Counted from the stretch's first letter, positions 1 through 11,997 are shown. The stretch is DNA of 64,000 nucleotides from Oenanthe sinensis (GCA_028671895.1 CM053796.1:28022860-28086859); one strand, 5' to 3'. Translations and numbers: made by a program. Notes: generated from the letters alone by a model not told the origin.

Positions 1-2164
1 CCATGCACTGGATCGTTGAATGTGGTATGCGTACTAGCAGCTATTTAAGCATCAACCGACTCCCCATATGCAAGTCCATGCACTGGATCGTTGACGGTGA
101 TATGCCTTTAAGTTTTGAGCGATCCATGTATTCCAGAATTTGAATTCCTGGGAGAGTAGACGTGTACAAACATCTCTCTCAATCACCTGTGAAGATGAAT
201 TAACTCACTATTTTCAGTCATGGAAAAATGTTAGTGATTGCCTCTCAACATCAACAGATTGCTCTACGGATGTGAAATCCCGTTAGGGAACTAGGACTGT
301 TCCTCCTAGGAAGGTTGACAAGGATTCTAATAAATGGCAAGAAATCCAAGTTTCCCTCAAACGCCTGTGAAGGTGGCTCAACAACTTCATTCACCATGAA
401 TGGTAAACAAAGAAGTTTAGGGGTTTTACCTATACCTCACAATGTGCACTTCTTACAATGTGTCCTCACAATTGTAAGTCCCAAGAGAGGCTAGAGAACT
501 GTTAGGTCCTATAACATCCCTTAGAAACAAAAACTTTAGGATTACCATCAGCGTGAATGCTTTTGGTGTGCTTGACTCATTACAAGGTGCTCTGGCTGAC
601 GAGCGAATTTTCAATGAAATCACCCTGTTGAGAGAGTTCATTCAGAAACGGTTGAATTGCCTTTTCAGCTCTGCATCCTTTTGAGAGAATACAGATGAGC
701 TACAGATACCTCAATTTGTATACTTCTTTCCTTCTCGAGAGGTAGAGCTGTGGGTGCACTTCCGACTTCATCCTTATTTGCTGCATCAAGTGTAGTTTCT
801 CCCTTAACAACCGCTAATCTACATAAGTTCCTTATATCACCAAGGGTTGAAAGTTTGAATTAGAATGATAGTGTTTGGTACTAAGGCATTGGTTAGAAAT
901 TGATGGATTATTCAACTTCTTGACCTTCCCCTATAGCCACTAAGGCCAAGCCATTACGGCTAAATAGATAGAGTTGATCAGAGCTATATAAAATTTGGAA
1001 GAGTATTATTAAACTTATTCTCTATTTCTTCTCAGAAATATAGCATCGGAGCAATGTGTCCTCAAGAAACAATGCACCAGAGCTAAAATGTGGGAATTAA
1101 TAAAGAATAGGTAAAAGAATATTAAGCCAAATTTCATAAACTCACAATTCTGAAAAGAAAGTTTAACAGATTAAGAAAAGTGTTCTTTTGAATTTCTCTT
1201 AGACAAATATCCAATTGAAATTCAACTCTTTTAACAAAAATATTTTGATTAATAACTCAAATCTATTTCATCTTGCTCACTGTATGTTTTCATAAATTGT
1301 TTTGAAATTCATTCTTATCGGATATTATCTCCGACTTAAAACATAAATCATTTTTAAAAAAAATCGAATGAATGCTTTAGTCATACAGTCCAAGGCACTA
1401 ATCCCAAAGCAAACAACCATTGTTTTAATACTACAGGTCAATGTGAAACAGACATTAACAAGAGTTTTGAAAAACGTTTTACCAATGGTTGATACTTTAA
1501 GATCAAAACAATTTACTCAAATAAAATAACCTGATACCATGCAACCTAAGCTACAAGTTATCAAGTAACTTTATTTAAACAAATCGTGGAGAGAAAACAG
1601 TTTTCATTACAAAACATTTAGAGAGAGAGAGGATATATGATTTTGAAATAGAAAGATAATCCTCAAGAAATGTTCTCTTTCAAAGAAAACTTTTAGTGGC
1701 TTTTCATTCTCTGGCAAATGAATGCATGTTTAGATAAAACATTTTTCACAAGAAATAGACAAGAAATTTCTTTATGCATTCAAGTTCTAAAGAATGAAAA
1801 ACATATGTTAATACTAATGAATTATCAAAGATATGAGTGACAATACATTCAAAAGTACTAACATCATTCAATCATTTTGTAATAAAATGCATCTTACTAC
1901 AAAATAATCAAGCACATATGATACTTACATTATGCTAGACAATTACCATTTGTCGCTTGAAACAAACACATATTGCAATATTGATCATGGTAATTCTAAA
2001 GCATAAAACATAAGCATCCGCTAAACACTGAACATACATTGACCGAATGACAGCATTTAACTTCTTACACTACATCTCAATAATTATCACATAAGCATAT
2101 TGAAAATACTCATGACAATCAGAATGCATGTAAGCTCGAGGTACTAGTTGCATCAAGGATCAAA
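1..2164. other. Decayed intergenic or old element DNA
   Basis: No gene could be supported here. The longest open frame is about 60 codons and matches nothing I recognise. A 19-bp direct repeat starting CCATGCACTGG occurs at position 1 and again near 75. The stretch could be the worn interior of the minus-strand element whose LTR lies at 8049, but no gag or pol motif is readable. Confidence 0.4.
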
Positions 2165-2405
2165 TACCTTTAAATATTAATGCTAAAATTTATGATCTTT
2201 GACAACCCCTCGCGATGTAGTAAATTACTTTTAATATCAGTGTTTTTTTTGAAATAATCTTTTTATCACTTAGTGCAGAAATTCTAAGTGACATCACTAA
2301 TATCAAAAGAATGACAACTAATATTAATGGATTTTGCAAAAGACAAGGATTACATCACTTAAACTACATATTAAGTGGTTCCATTAATATTAGCATTAAA
2401 CAATT
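2165..2405. repeat. Cluster of inverted repeats (fold-back, MITE-like)
   Basis: Several inverted pairs nest here. CTTTTAATATCAGTG near 2228 pairs with CACTAATATCAAAAG near 2297. Between them CACTTA and TAAGTG flank a 12-base loop. ACTAATATTAATGG near 2317 pairs with CCATTAATATTAGC near 2380. The whole segment could fold into a branched hairpin, as expected of a decayed non-autonomous DNA transposon. No clear terminal repeats or target duplication were found, so the family is unknown. Confidence 0.4.
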
Positions 2406-4084
2406 AGAAGTAAATAAAATTACAACTAATTAATATATACAAATACTTATGCTGAAACATTTGATACATATAGCATGAATAACATATGACAGCACAAAGT
2501 ACGAGACCCTGGATATAAATTGACTATACAAAGAGATGCTACAATGTTAGGTCCCTAGGTCCCGGGTGATCATAGGTAATCTCATAATGATAATATTGAG
2601 TCCCGGGTGGTCACACGCCAAACATTAATCAGTTCCTAGAGATCGTAGACATCTAAATAGCATGAACACTCTCTATAAACTTTACATTTAAATAAATCAA
2701 CATTAGACTAGAGTGACATACCTTAGTCAATAGAGCTTTTACTGGTGTATGATCGTTGAATGAACAATTACTCCTCTTTGCCCGGAGATCAAACGTTTAC
2801 TCCTTTCGAGATCGAACGATTACTCCATTTGGAAAGGAATAACTTTTCAGCTACCAGTTAACATTGTTCCTCGAAACAATACCACGCTCATCCAGACGGA
2901 AACTGCATTACCTTCAACACCCAAATATATCCTTGTAGATATTGGTCTTGGTAGCAGCTTCACTAAACTCAGCACTCTAGAAACCAGTAGTCTTGACACT
3001 AGCAGAGTAGAACCTTAAAAAAAACTCCGAACTACCCTTCAGCTTCTGTATCAATACCAAGTCTTCATGTGGATTGATTCCTTGTGCTAAGTGTATCTGC
3101 CTCTGGTTCAATTGAGTTAGTTCCTTGATTCGAACCCTACTCAATCTTGATTAGTTAGTGCATCTTCAATCTTCATTGAATTCACTCAGAAAAACCAATG
3201 AAATACTCTTATACATGCACGGCACTACCAATCACTACTCTACTACCCAGATTCATCAAGAACTGACTCTAGGAAATGTTGTTACACAAAACCCTTTGTC
3301 ATGACAGATGTGTCCTTAGATTTTCAGTGGGTAGAGTAGTCTTCTTCAAATATGATTGAGATCACCTTGCATTATCTTTAAATTGACAATTTCCTTTCTA
3401 ATATGCAATCACTCAATCTGGATCACTAAGTGCTCCTAAGAATCTCAACTCTTACTCAATGAGCACTGCTAGCCTTTGAACATCAAACACGACTAGTTGA
3501 TCCAACTTACTGATGCTCCCCCTGTGATGCTGCTTGCAGCTTTTCTTCATCTGGTATCATCTGATCTTGAGCCCTAAACAGGATGTCAACCTTTAGAAAT
3601 TCATAGCCAAAATCAAACGAATGCTAGGGAGCTTGATGATGATGTTCACTGCATCTAGATCATCTTAAATCAATCACAGACTCTATGTAAGCTCTTAACT
3701 CCAAATAAGATAGCCTTCCATCACACCATGTGACTTCAGGCATGATTAATCTTACTTGATGTCTTATCTTTATATTTGCTGATTAGACTTGCTGTGTCAA
3801 CTGATTCAGCCGTAGTGAATAGGAAACCTTAACTCTATCCATTATCCTTGTAATTCCACTCAAGGTCTGGATTTCCCTATCAACTCCTCCATTTGGTCAT
3901 GAAGTCCGGAAACTGAACTTTACTCTAGAATACTCCTTTCAGTGCATACATAACATAGAACTTCGTTCGTCAACAAATTCCATTACCTGCCCTCAAAGTG
4001 TTCTTACAACAATCTGCCTAATCCTTTGAATGTGATTAATCACTGAGATGCTTCATCTATCGAATGCATGAGCAACCACCAAAA

Positions 4085-5860
4085 CTAAACAGGATAGCCT
4101 TTGACTTGACTTCCCTTCAACTGACATACTTCACTAATGTCCTTCTTAAAAGAATTTCATTAGAAGTAGTCCTTTCTCACCAACTTCATCTTTACCGTCG
4201 AATCCGTTATCTTGATAAACCAAGTATTAGTTGATAAACCAAGTGTGAGAGCATCACTTGTTGTTGCAGCTAACTCCATTCTGATAAACTTCAACGAATA
4301 GTTGACTTCATCATAAGCATTACATTTCGTGTCAGCAATAACCTCACTTTCAGTAGAGTGAGCTTCTATTTCTCTTGACCTCGATCAATACTGTTCATCC
4401 TCGAACTGATATTAGGAAACCCTTCGCAAAGAATTCCCTAGGTCTTCCTTAATATTGTGCTTCAGATCATTCAAGAGAAATAGGTAACCTTGCTTAACCA
4501 TTTGAATACCAAAGCAAAAGTAGTTACATGCCTCGAACATGAAAATGTCAGAGATATATAACTTGTACATGTTGAAAGATACTCTGCATTCACAAATGAT
4601 TAAGACACGTGGTCCTCAATTTGATTGAGTCCAATGGTTAGAGATATTTTTAAACATAGTTAACAACAAAGCATTCAAGTTCAACATGCTCATTCTTATC
4701 TGACTGATCACTCCTCATCTATATCAGCCTCAACAAGTAGTCTTGGCTATGAGCTCAGTGATCCCAACCTAACTTAAGGTGGACTAGCAGTCTATAAGAA
4801 TCATGTCGTACATATATGTAGTCATAGAAGAATCAATCACTCAGATTCCTAATTCTTCTAAATCACCTTTGTTGTTCACTTTAACATTATATTATCTCTA
4901 ATTACCTGAGTCAGTTTAAATTTAAAATTTTAATTCATGGTTTATTATACTGACCCCTAGGCAATTCCCAAATTAGAAACAAACTCATCTTAACAAGCAC
5001 ATGATCAAATGTAGCATTTAATACAACCATGCGAGTATAAACAGATTATAGACAATGTAAACATCAAGGCACTTAGCATGCAGCAAATACTCTTTCCGGT
5101 AAATGTACCCCTACAAATACCTAAGACTCTATATGCTAACATGATCAATTATCGTAAAGCAAGCATTAAATCACACAAGATCTAATCATGAAGTCAAATA
5201 CTGATAAACAAGCAACACTAACAAACTAGCATAAGTTATCTAATTTATATAGAAATCAAGGTGAGACATGCATTACATCAAACTTATAATATAATGCAGT
5301 TCAGCACTTAATACTCTATAATTGAATCAAACAAGTATAAACTAGTTAGAAAGTATACCTGAGCGATGCTTATCATTCCATCTCGAGTGATAATCAATTG
5401 ATCCAAATCAATTTCCATTCTACTAACACTCATGGAAGTATCCTTGCATTTGACCTCAATAACAAATGATGTTCCTGCTTCAACCCAAACTGATACCTGA
5501 TTGTTCTGCTCAAAGACCCCGACATGGAATGTCTCATGTTCTGCTTGAAAAGATCACTCTTCTTTGTATGTGTAGCAATAACCCCTTGATTATCATATGT
5601 CAGTGATAATCAAACCTTGTGTATTTCTGCCACTGATGTCCTTTAACCAAATCTTCAATTGTTGTTTTGGTTCTTTGACCGATAAACTGAATTCCTTTTC
5701 AAAATCCCAAATTCTTCAGATATTGATTCGAAAACCACTGATCGAAGACTCTTCCCTAAATGAACTAATCCCCTTTCATTAACCAAATGATCCACTGAGT
5801 AGACCGATGTAGAAATACATCTCCAATGGTAAGATCAGGTCTCAACTCCATTAGAATGTT
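4085..5860 (-). pseudogene. Unidentified broken coding-like stretch
   Basis: Read on the minus strand, this region holds several open, protein-like segments separated by stops and frame changes. The best is 61 codons at 5359-5541 (starting EHETFHVGVFEQNNQ, ending DGMISIAQ). It ends exactly at CAG followed by GTATAC, which would be a good splice donor, and the DNA beyond is T-rich and intron-like. A second open piece of about 70 codons lies at 4160-4373 (contains IRMELAATTSDALTLG). A third near 5640-5720 contains KEPKQQLKIWLKDISG. I recognise no family. It may be a decayed spliced host gene or a captured sequence; that it once coded is an inference from amino-acid composition and open length. 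Confidence 0.3.
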
Positions 5861-5939
5861 CTTCAGTCAGTTCGTTTGTCCTCAACGAACGAAGAATCAA
5901 CTCCTGTTGTTTCGTTTAATAAAACATTTTGTTCAAACA

Positions 5940-6830
5940 GAAGTATTTAATTTTTTAGGAATTTAAATAATCAAAATAAATTGAAAATGCAATTTTTGAT
6001 AAATAATAATAAATTTCTCAATTTCAAATTATAAATAAAATAAAATAATTCGAAAAGAAAGTTTTGATATAGAGATAACAAAATTTTCAAGGTATATTAA
6101 ATAATCCTGAAAAAGAAATTATTTCAAATCAAAATTAATTTCCAAAGAGTTTTATAGAATTTATAATCCAAAACAGTTTTAATTATAATTAAAATAAAAC
6201 AGATTGAAAATATAAGTTTGATATAAAAATAATAAATTTTCAAGTCATCTTAGATATTCTTGAAGATAAATTATTTCAACCAAAATGATTTTCCAAAAAG
6301 TTTTATGAGATTTATAATTAAAACTTCCAAGCTTAAATTATAATTAAAATAAAACAACTCGAAAACATAATTTTGAAATAGAAATACTAAATTTTCAAAA
6401 CATTTAAAATGTTCATGAAAATAAATTATTTCAATCAAAAAAATATTTTCCAAAGAGTTTTATAAAATTTGTAATTAAAGTTTTATGAAAAATAAATTAT
6501 TAAACCTCAAAAATAATTCTCAAAATACTTTTAAGAATATTAAACTCAAAAGAAATTAAATTAGATTTTAAGATTAATTTTAGTTTTCAAATTAATAAAA
6601 TTCTTAACTAAGAATATTAAAAATATAAAATATTTGACTCTAAAATTTAAAAGAAAATAAAATATTTTCCAAGATGTAAGATAAACTTGAAAAATAAATT
6701 ATTTAAATTTAATAATTATTTTCAAAATATTTTATATAATTAAATTCAAATTTAATTATTAAATTAATTATTAAACTAAAAACAATTTGAGAGAAAAACA
6801 ATTTTTGTTTTAAATAAAAGTTAAACTATG
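5940..6830. repeat. Very AT-rich block with diverged ~155-bp direct repeats
   Basis: About three imperfect copies of a 150-160 bp unit begin near 6041, 6191 and 6348. Each carries, in order, an AAAATAAAAC-like start, AAATTTTCAA, AAATTATTTCAA, TTTTCCAAA and AGTTTTAT-GA-TTTATAATTAAA. No coding capacity is seen. The block adjoins the Sirevirus LTR-like segment to its right and may be part of the same minus-strand element. Confidence 0.45.
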
Positions 6831-6833
6831 TAG

Positions 6834-7945
6834 CCATGTGTCGTGTTGAAACAGCCCTCTAAGTAGAACTTCTACATAGGAATGTTCTACATAGACTCTA
6901 TCTAGAACATTAAGTAGAACTTCTGACTTAGAAAATATTTCTAACTCCAGAATTTCTACTTAGGTTCTATCTAGAACATTAAGTAGAATTTCTACATAGA
7001 AATGTTCTACTTAGGTTCTATCTAGAACATTAAGTAGAACTTCTGACTTAGAAAATATTTCTAACTCCAGAATTTCTACTTAGGCTCTATCTAGAACATT
7101 AAGTAGAATTTCTACATAGAAATGTTCTACTTAGGTTCTATCTAGAACATTAAGTAGAACTTCTGACTTAGAAAATATTTCTAACTCCAGAATTTCTACT
7201 TAGGTTCTATCTAGAACATTATGTAGAATTTCTACATAGAAATGTTCTACTTAGGTTCTATCTAGAACATTAAGTAGAACTTCTGACTTAGAAAATATTT
7301 CTAACTCCAGAATTTCTACTTAGGTTCTATCTAGAACATTAAGTAGAATTTCTACATAGAAATGTTCTACTTAGGTTCTATCTAGAACATTAAGTAGAAC
7401 TTCTGACTTAGAAAATATTTCTAACTCCAGAATTTCTACTTAGGTTCTATCTAGAACATTAAGTAGAACTTCTAGATAGAAATTTCTACTTAGGCTCTAT
7501 CTAGAACATTAAGTAGAACTTCTGACTTAGAAAATATTTCTAACTCCAGAATTTCTACTTAGGTTCTATCTAGAACATTAAGTAGAATTTCTACATAGAA
7601 ATGTTCTACTTAGGTTCTATCTAGAACATTAAGTAGAACTTCTGACTTAGAAAATATTTCTAACTCCAGAATTTCTACTTAGGTTCTATCTAGAACATTA
7701 AGTAGAACTTCTAGATAGAAATTTCTACTTAGGCTCTATCTAGAACATTAAGTAGAACTTCTGACTTAGAAAATATTTCTAACTCCAGAATTTCTACTTA
7801 GGTTCTATCTAGAACATTAAGTAGAATATTCTACATAGGAATATTCTACTTGGCCATCTCGAATATCTATCTCGAATATTCTACATAGGAATGTTCTACT
7901 TGGCCATTTAGAACATTTTGTACTTAGAAAAATTCCGGGCTTCAA
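6834..7945 (-). mobile_element. Sirevirus LTR-like segment (family A type), array-expanded
   Basis: On the minus strand this reads like the middle of the LTR at 20076-21201. It starts at TTGAAGCCCGGAATTTTTC, runs through TTCGAGATGGCCAAGTAGAAC blocks and ends at a match to the segment reading CATGACACATGG. In between, the short repeats found in other family A LTRs have expanded into a 120-bp tandem array. Both outer parts expected of a complete LTR are missing, so this is a fragment. It abuts the leader of the family E element at its right end. Confidence 0.55.
6905..7825. repeat. 120-bp tandem array, about 8 near-identical units
   Basis: The marker GACTTAGAAAATATTTC recurs at about 6925, 7045, 7165, 7285, 7405, 7524, 7644 and 7763, so the period is 119-120 bp. 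Each unit consists of a 69-bp half and a 51-bp half that share TTCTACTTAGG, TCTATCTAGAACATT and AAGTAGAA, so it is a higher-order repeat. Units differ at only a few bases, which means recent amplification or conversion. The unit contains GTAGAA and TTCTAC in inverted orientation and could form hairpins. Confidence 0.9.
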
Positions 7946-8034
7946 AAAAATTCTGGATGCCCAGTGAACCAATCGTACCCTCTTTAATCTCAAAAATAAA
8001 AATAGATCCAATCGATTTGTATGTCAATCGAGTA

Positions 8035-8046
8035 GCTCTGATACCA
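8035..8046 (-). other. Primer binding site of minus-strand copia element E
   Basis: The reverse complement reads TGGTATCAGAGC, the initiator tRNA-Met primer site typical of plant copia elements. It lies two bases inside the LTR that ends at 8049 (minus-strand CCCAACA end). This sets the element's orientation: the LTR at 8049-9440 is the 5' LTR and the interior runs leftwards. Confidence 0.85.
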
Positions 8047-8048
8047 AT

Positions 8049-9440
8049 TGTTGGGTCCCGGAGATCGTAGAGGGGGGGTGAATACGATTCCCAAATAAAA
8101 ATCTGACTTTTATTTATTTTTGGGACAACATAAAAATTACTTTGGTTCAAACCCAGGTATTGTTCATCATCTTCTTCAACCTCAAGAACACCATTAAAAT
8201 AACCAAGATAATGAACGGTAAATCATCCAAAACACACAACACAACAAGATCCAAGAATATAACTTTATATTCATTGAAGTGGGGTAGATGCTACAAACAA
8301 GTTCAAGAACATAAGCTCAAGAACACAACAAAGAAGTGATTTTTGTCTCCTCTAAAACTATTACATTTTGTAGATCTAGGAGACAAAAATCAACCCTATC
8401 TTCTATACAAGATTTAGCAAGTGTTTACAATAGAAAGATAGAGGAGTGGTATGATAAAGAAAATCATGGCCCCAAAATGTTAAAGTATTAGTTCGGCCAT
8501 GGGGGAGAGAATAATTTCTCTCTCTCTCCCCTTTTCTTTCTCATCAGAATTCTTACTCAAGATAAAGACTTGGATTCTTTTTGTATATAGAAAAAGGGGT
8601 TGCTTTTTGCTTTTCCACCTTTTACTCTTGTCCACTCAAATCTTATCTTCAAAGTCATGTGCCAAGCATGCATTTGGAAATATTTAATGTAAAAGTAATA
8701 TTTAAATAAATATATATTATAAATAAAGAGTGTCTTTATTTATAAAATATATAAATAATTAAATAAATACTTTATTTAATTAAATTAAATATTTCCATTC
8801 CACTCTTCAATTTGTGTAGACTTCCTTATCCAAATACTCGGCACCGTATACGTGACTCCACCACGTCCAAGTATTTGGCCTTCTAATCTGTGAAGCTTTA
8901 GTAAGATCCAATCAGGTTGTGCCGTCTGTCCCTTATCCATTAGGCTGGCATTTCTCCAACACTGATTTACCACCTTTGTTGATCCTCCACTTGACTCAAG
9001 AAAACCAACAACTTTAGAATGATTAAAACCATATTAACCGACGAGAGCTTGCCTCCAATGTCCTGACACTTTATGCAACGGTCTGGTTCATAAGTGACTA
9101 GTCTTGATAGGGGCTCTTGATTCCGAACATGATTCCACATTCTTCTTTGCAAACCTTACTTGTAGCTTCGATTGTAATGCACTAAGATCTTCATAGACTA
9201 AGACAATCTTCTGTAGCTTCCATATCCTTGAATAGATGTCAATATCTTTTATTCTACACTGAGGCCTGAACATGTTAATGAACTTCTTCCAGTGAGCTTC
9301 AAGTCTGCAGATGATCCTTTGATACTTTGTCTTAACTGAACTCCGTGATCCAAGATTTCTGTGCACCTGCATATTATTACATGTCATGTTCTATTGTTGA
9401 GTTATCATCAACCATTACATAGAGATTACATTTAGCATTC
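8049..9440 (-). mobile_element. 5' LTR of a minus-strand Sirevirus (family E)
   Basis: On the minus strand the LTR ends with TTCACCCCCCCTCTACG and then CCGGGACCCAACA, the C-rich end usual for Sireviruses, and is followed directly by the primer site. Inside it shares blocks with the other LTRs of the window, for example the segment translated as VTYEPDRCIKCQDI near 9070, also seen near 20450 and 31250; those are shadows, not genes. An AT-rich stretch of TTTATTTAAT repeats lies near 8690-8790. The outer end is not sharply defined: it lies near 9440, where Athila-like sequence begins. Confidence 0.65.
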
Positions 9441-9597
9441 CTAGTACACATGAAAGTGCAGTGAGTTACTTCCCTTCACTCCTATCTCCCCTTTCACTAA
9501 CCCTAGCAACTTACTTACTTCACTTCTTGCATTCTCACATATACACACAACTATACACGCACCTCATCTCCTCTCTTCACAAATCTACACTCAATCA

Positions 9598-10662
9598 ATG
9601 GCACCCAAGAGATCTAGGCGCTCAGGGACATCAAGTTCTTCTTCTAGTGGGGGAGTTGTGCCCCAATTCAATTCACTGGAGGCCCAAATTGAGTTTGCAC
9701 GCTTGATGACCAAATCTGTGGTCAAGGAAAGGGGATTCATTCCGGGTGTTCTTGATGGGTCTCTACTCGCGATGGTTAGTGAGCGCGGTTGGGAGACCGT
9801 GTGTGAGGCTGCGGAGGCGATACCTTTGAGTATCGTTAGGGAGTTCTATGCCAATGCCAAGCAGGAGAAGAATGGGTATTCTGCAGTTCGAGGGTATGTT
9901 GTGGATTATACTCCTGCCGCCATCACTACGGTTTTGAATTTGCCTGCACCGCAGGAGGGAGTGGAAGATTTTGGGTTGAAGACCCGTGGGGAGGTTGATC
10001 TTGAGGCGATTCTGCGGGATATGACAGTTCCAGGCACTACTTGGAAGCGCAGGGCAGGCTCTACTGAGCCGGTCACATTCTCCGCCATGGCTTTGAACCC
10101 ATATGCTAAGGCCTGGAACCTGTTCCTGTGTGCTAACATTGTGCCATCGTCGCACACTCATGAGGTGACAGTGGATCGGGCTATTTTGTTGTGGGGTATT
10201 CTCAGCGGGCGATACATCGACCTAGGCTCCCTTATCCACAGGCACATGATCCGATTTTTGCAGGGCAGTACCACTGGAGCGATTCCGTATGGCTCCGTGG
10301 TTGTTCGTTTGTGTGTTGATGTGGGTATTCACTGGCCGGCGGAGGAACAGTTGCAACTTCCTGCGAGTGCCATTGACACGGCGGCGATAGCTCGACTACC
10401 TGAATGGGACGGTGGTGTACCGCATCCCAGAGGCTTAGGGTATATTATGGGTGGTGACGTGCCACCTAGACAGCAGAGGGAGGCTAGGGCTGGATCTTCT
10501 AGGGCACCGCCAGCTGTGGCTAGTGCTGGTATGGGTGAGGCTCATTTTAGGAGGTTGGCACGGCGGATGGACGCAATTGATGATAGACAGAGCCGTTTTG
10601 CTGCTGACCTGACTCAGGCTCTTGGTGCAGCTTTTCTGGCTACAGGTGTACAGGTCGATTGA
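9598..10662 (+). CDS. Athila-type accessory (env-like position) protein, 354 aa
   Basis: This is an uninterrupted frame of 354 codons, in contrast to all other retroelement ORFs here. It begins with a basic Ser-rich stretch (MAPKRSRRSGTSSSSSSGG). A globular region follows with the marks of the 'putative plant transposon protein' domain found in Athila elements: WNLFLCANIVPSSHTHEV at about residues 168-185, GRYIDLGSLIHRHMI near 204-218 and GSTTGAIPYGSVV near 223-235. The C-terminal part (about 290-354) has a short helical LARRMDAIDD segment. I see no signal peptide or membrane segment, so 'envelope' is not supported. The ORF is GC-richer than its surroundings. The start was chosen as the first ATG after an open, pyrimidine-rich leader. 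Function is unknown. Confidence 0.7.
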   Translation: MAPKRSRRSGTSSSSSSGGVVPQFNSLEAQIEFARLMTKSVVKERGFIPGVLDGSLLAMVSERGWETVCEAAEAIPLSIVREFYANAKQEKNGYSAVRGYVVDYTPAAITTVLNLPAPQEGVEDFGLKTRGEVDLEAILRDMTVPGTTWKRRAGSTEPVTFSAMALNPYAKAWNLFLCANIVPSSHTHEVTVDRAILLWGILSGRYIDLGSLIHRHMIRFLQGSTTGAIPYGSVVVRLCVDVGIHWPAEEQLQLPASAIDTAAIARLPEWDGGVPHPRGLGYIMGGDVPPRQQREARAGSSRAPPAVASAGMGEAHFRRLARRMDAIDDRQSRFAADLTQALGAAFLATGVQVD

Positions 10663-11997
10663 CCTGTTTGTGGGACTGGCACCGTGTATCCACCACCGGA
10701 TTCACCCGAGGAGGGTGACTCTGCTGAGGATTGAGGTATTTCTGCACACTTTCTTTGTTTCTTGCCTTCAATGGGGACATTGAATATTTTAAAGTTTGGG
10801 GGTGGGAAATGGAGATTGTAGTTAGATGCATATAGGACATGTAGTTGTAGTTTTGTCATGCATTTTGTTTTAATTGTCCATATAGAGCATTTTGTTTGAA
10901 AATTTTTGTTCTGGCTATCATATGAATCCATTTTAGTTGTATTTCATAGCATGCATATTTCATGATCCCTTAGGACGAGCTAATTCTGATTGATAAGTCG
11001 ATGACAATTTGAGTGTGGTATTGATGAGCAGAGGGATGATTTACAGTCCTTATGAAATTGAATTGCATGTTTCAGAAGTACATTATTTACACAGTCTCAT
11101 CGGTTGCTTCTGGGCTAGTTTGAGTCATGCCTGTTTAGTTGTTTTAGATTTAATCGCCTGTTTATATCTAGAATGTTTGTTATTCCCTTGATAATGTAAA
11201 GATACTAAAGTTTAAGTTTGGGGAAAACCAGGGATGCATGCTAGTTGTTAATGATTATCAAGTATGGCTAGGTGTCAAATGGCTAGTAGCCGGCTCATAT
11301 TTTTATGAGTAGTCTAGGGTTGGAATTGAGAATTCTCATTCCAGATTATGTTAAAAAGAAAAAAAAAGAAAAAAAAGAAAGAAAAAAGAAAAAAAAGAAA
11401 AAAAAAGAGTCATGTGAATAATTCGAAGCAAAATTAACCAGGATGAGCTCTTTAATACTCGGGCAATTAAGTTCGACGGGACTTTGTGCCTAGTGACCTA
11501 AGGCTTTTTATAGTCTGGGATCCACTAACCTAACGCTCGCTACATGGGTATTATTGTATAAGCCTTTAGGGGTCTCATCCATTGCACGGTTAAATAAGCC
11601 TATGTATTGTGTTATGTGTCGTAGTGGTGGTTTAGCAATAAAGTGTGATTCCCTGTCTAACTCAAATGAATGACGGCAGTGTTTGTATGTTATGGAGTGT
11701 TTACCACTCATTCTGTTTATAAGCAGGTGATTGTCTTGGCGAAAAATAGGTATGATTTTGATCTAGTGTCAGAGTATATTTGATGAGCATCGCACACACA
11801 CACGTTCTGTTCATGTAGTATCAGTATAAGGGGACTTGGTCGAGCTCTGTTTGGATGTATTGCATCTCTTTGAGGCTTGGCTTATCAATTGGTTTTGGTG
11901 AGTTCGAGGGGGTCCTTGCATTTTCATAGTAGTTGCATTCATGCATTGCATTGCCTTAGATTGTTTAGAGTCTGTTTATGCTTGGGGACAAGCATCG
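10663..11997 (+). other. Athila-like 3' non-coding tail
   Basis: There is no ORF of note. AAGTTTGGGGGTG-like motifs recur near 10790 and 11210 before the true polypurine tract at 12000. A purine-only tract of A and G (about 11351-11406) could form triplex DNA. Such long tails between the accessory ORF and the 3' LTR are usual for this lineage. Confidence 0.55.

Noticed and set aside
8967..9387. Minus-strand ORFs of 61 and 99 codons in LTR E
   Set aside because: The same sequence recurs in non-coding LTRs near 20450 and 31250; these are LTR shadows, not genes.
11341..11406. A/G-only tract as a possible polypurine primer
   Set aside because: It is not followed by an LTR start; the true tract is at 11998-12014.
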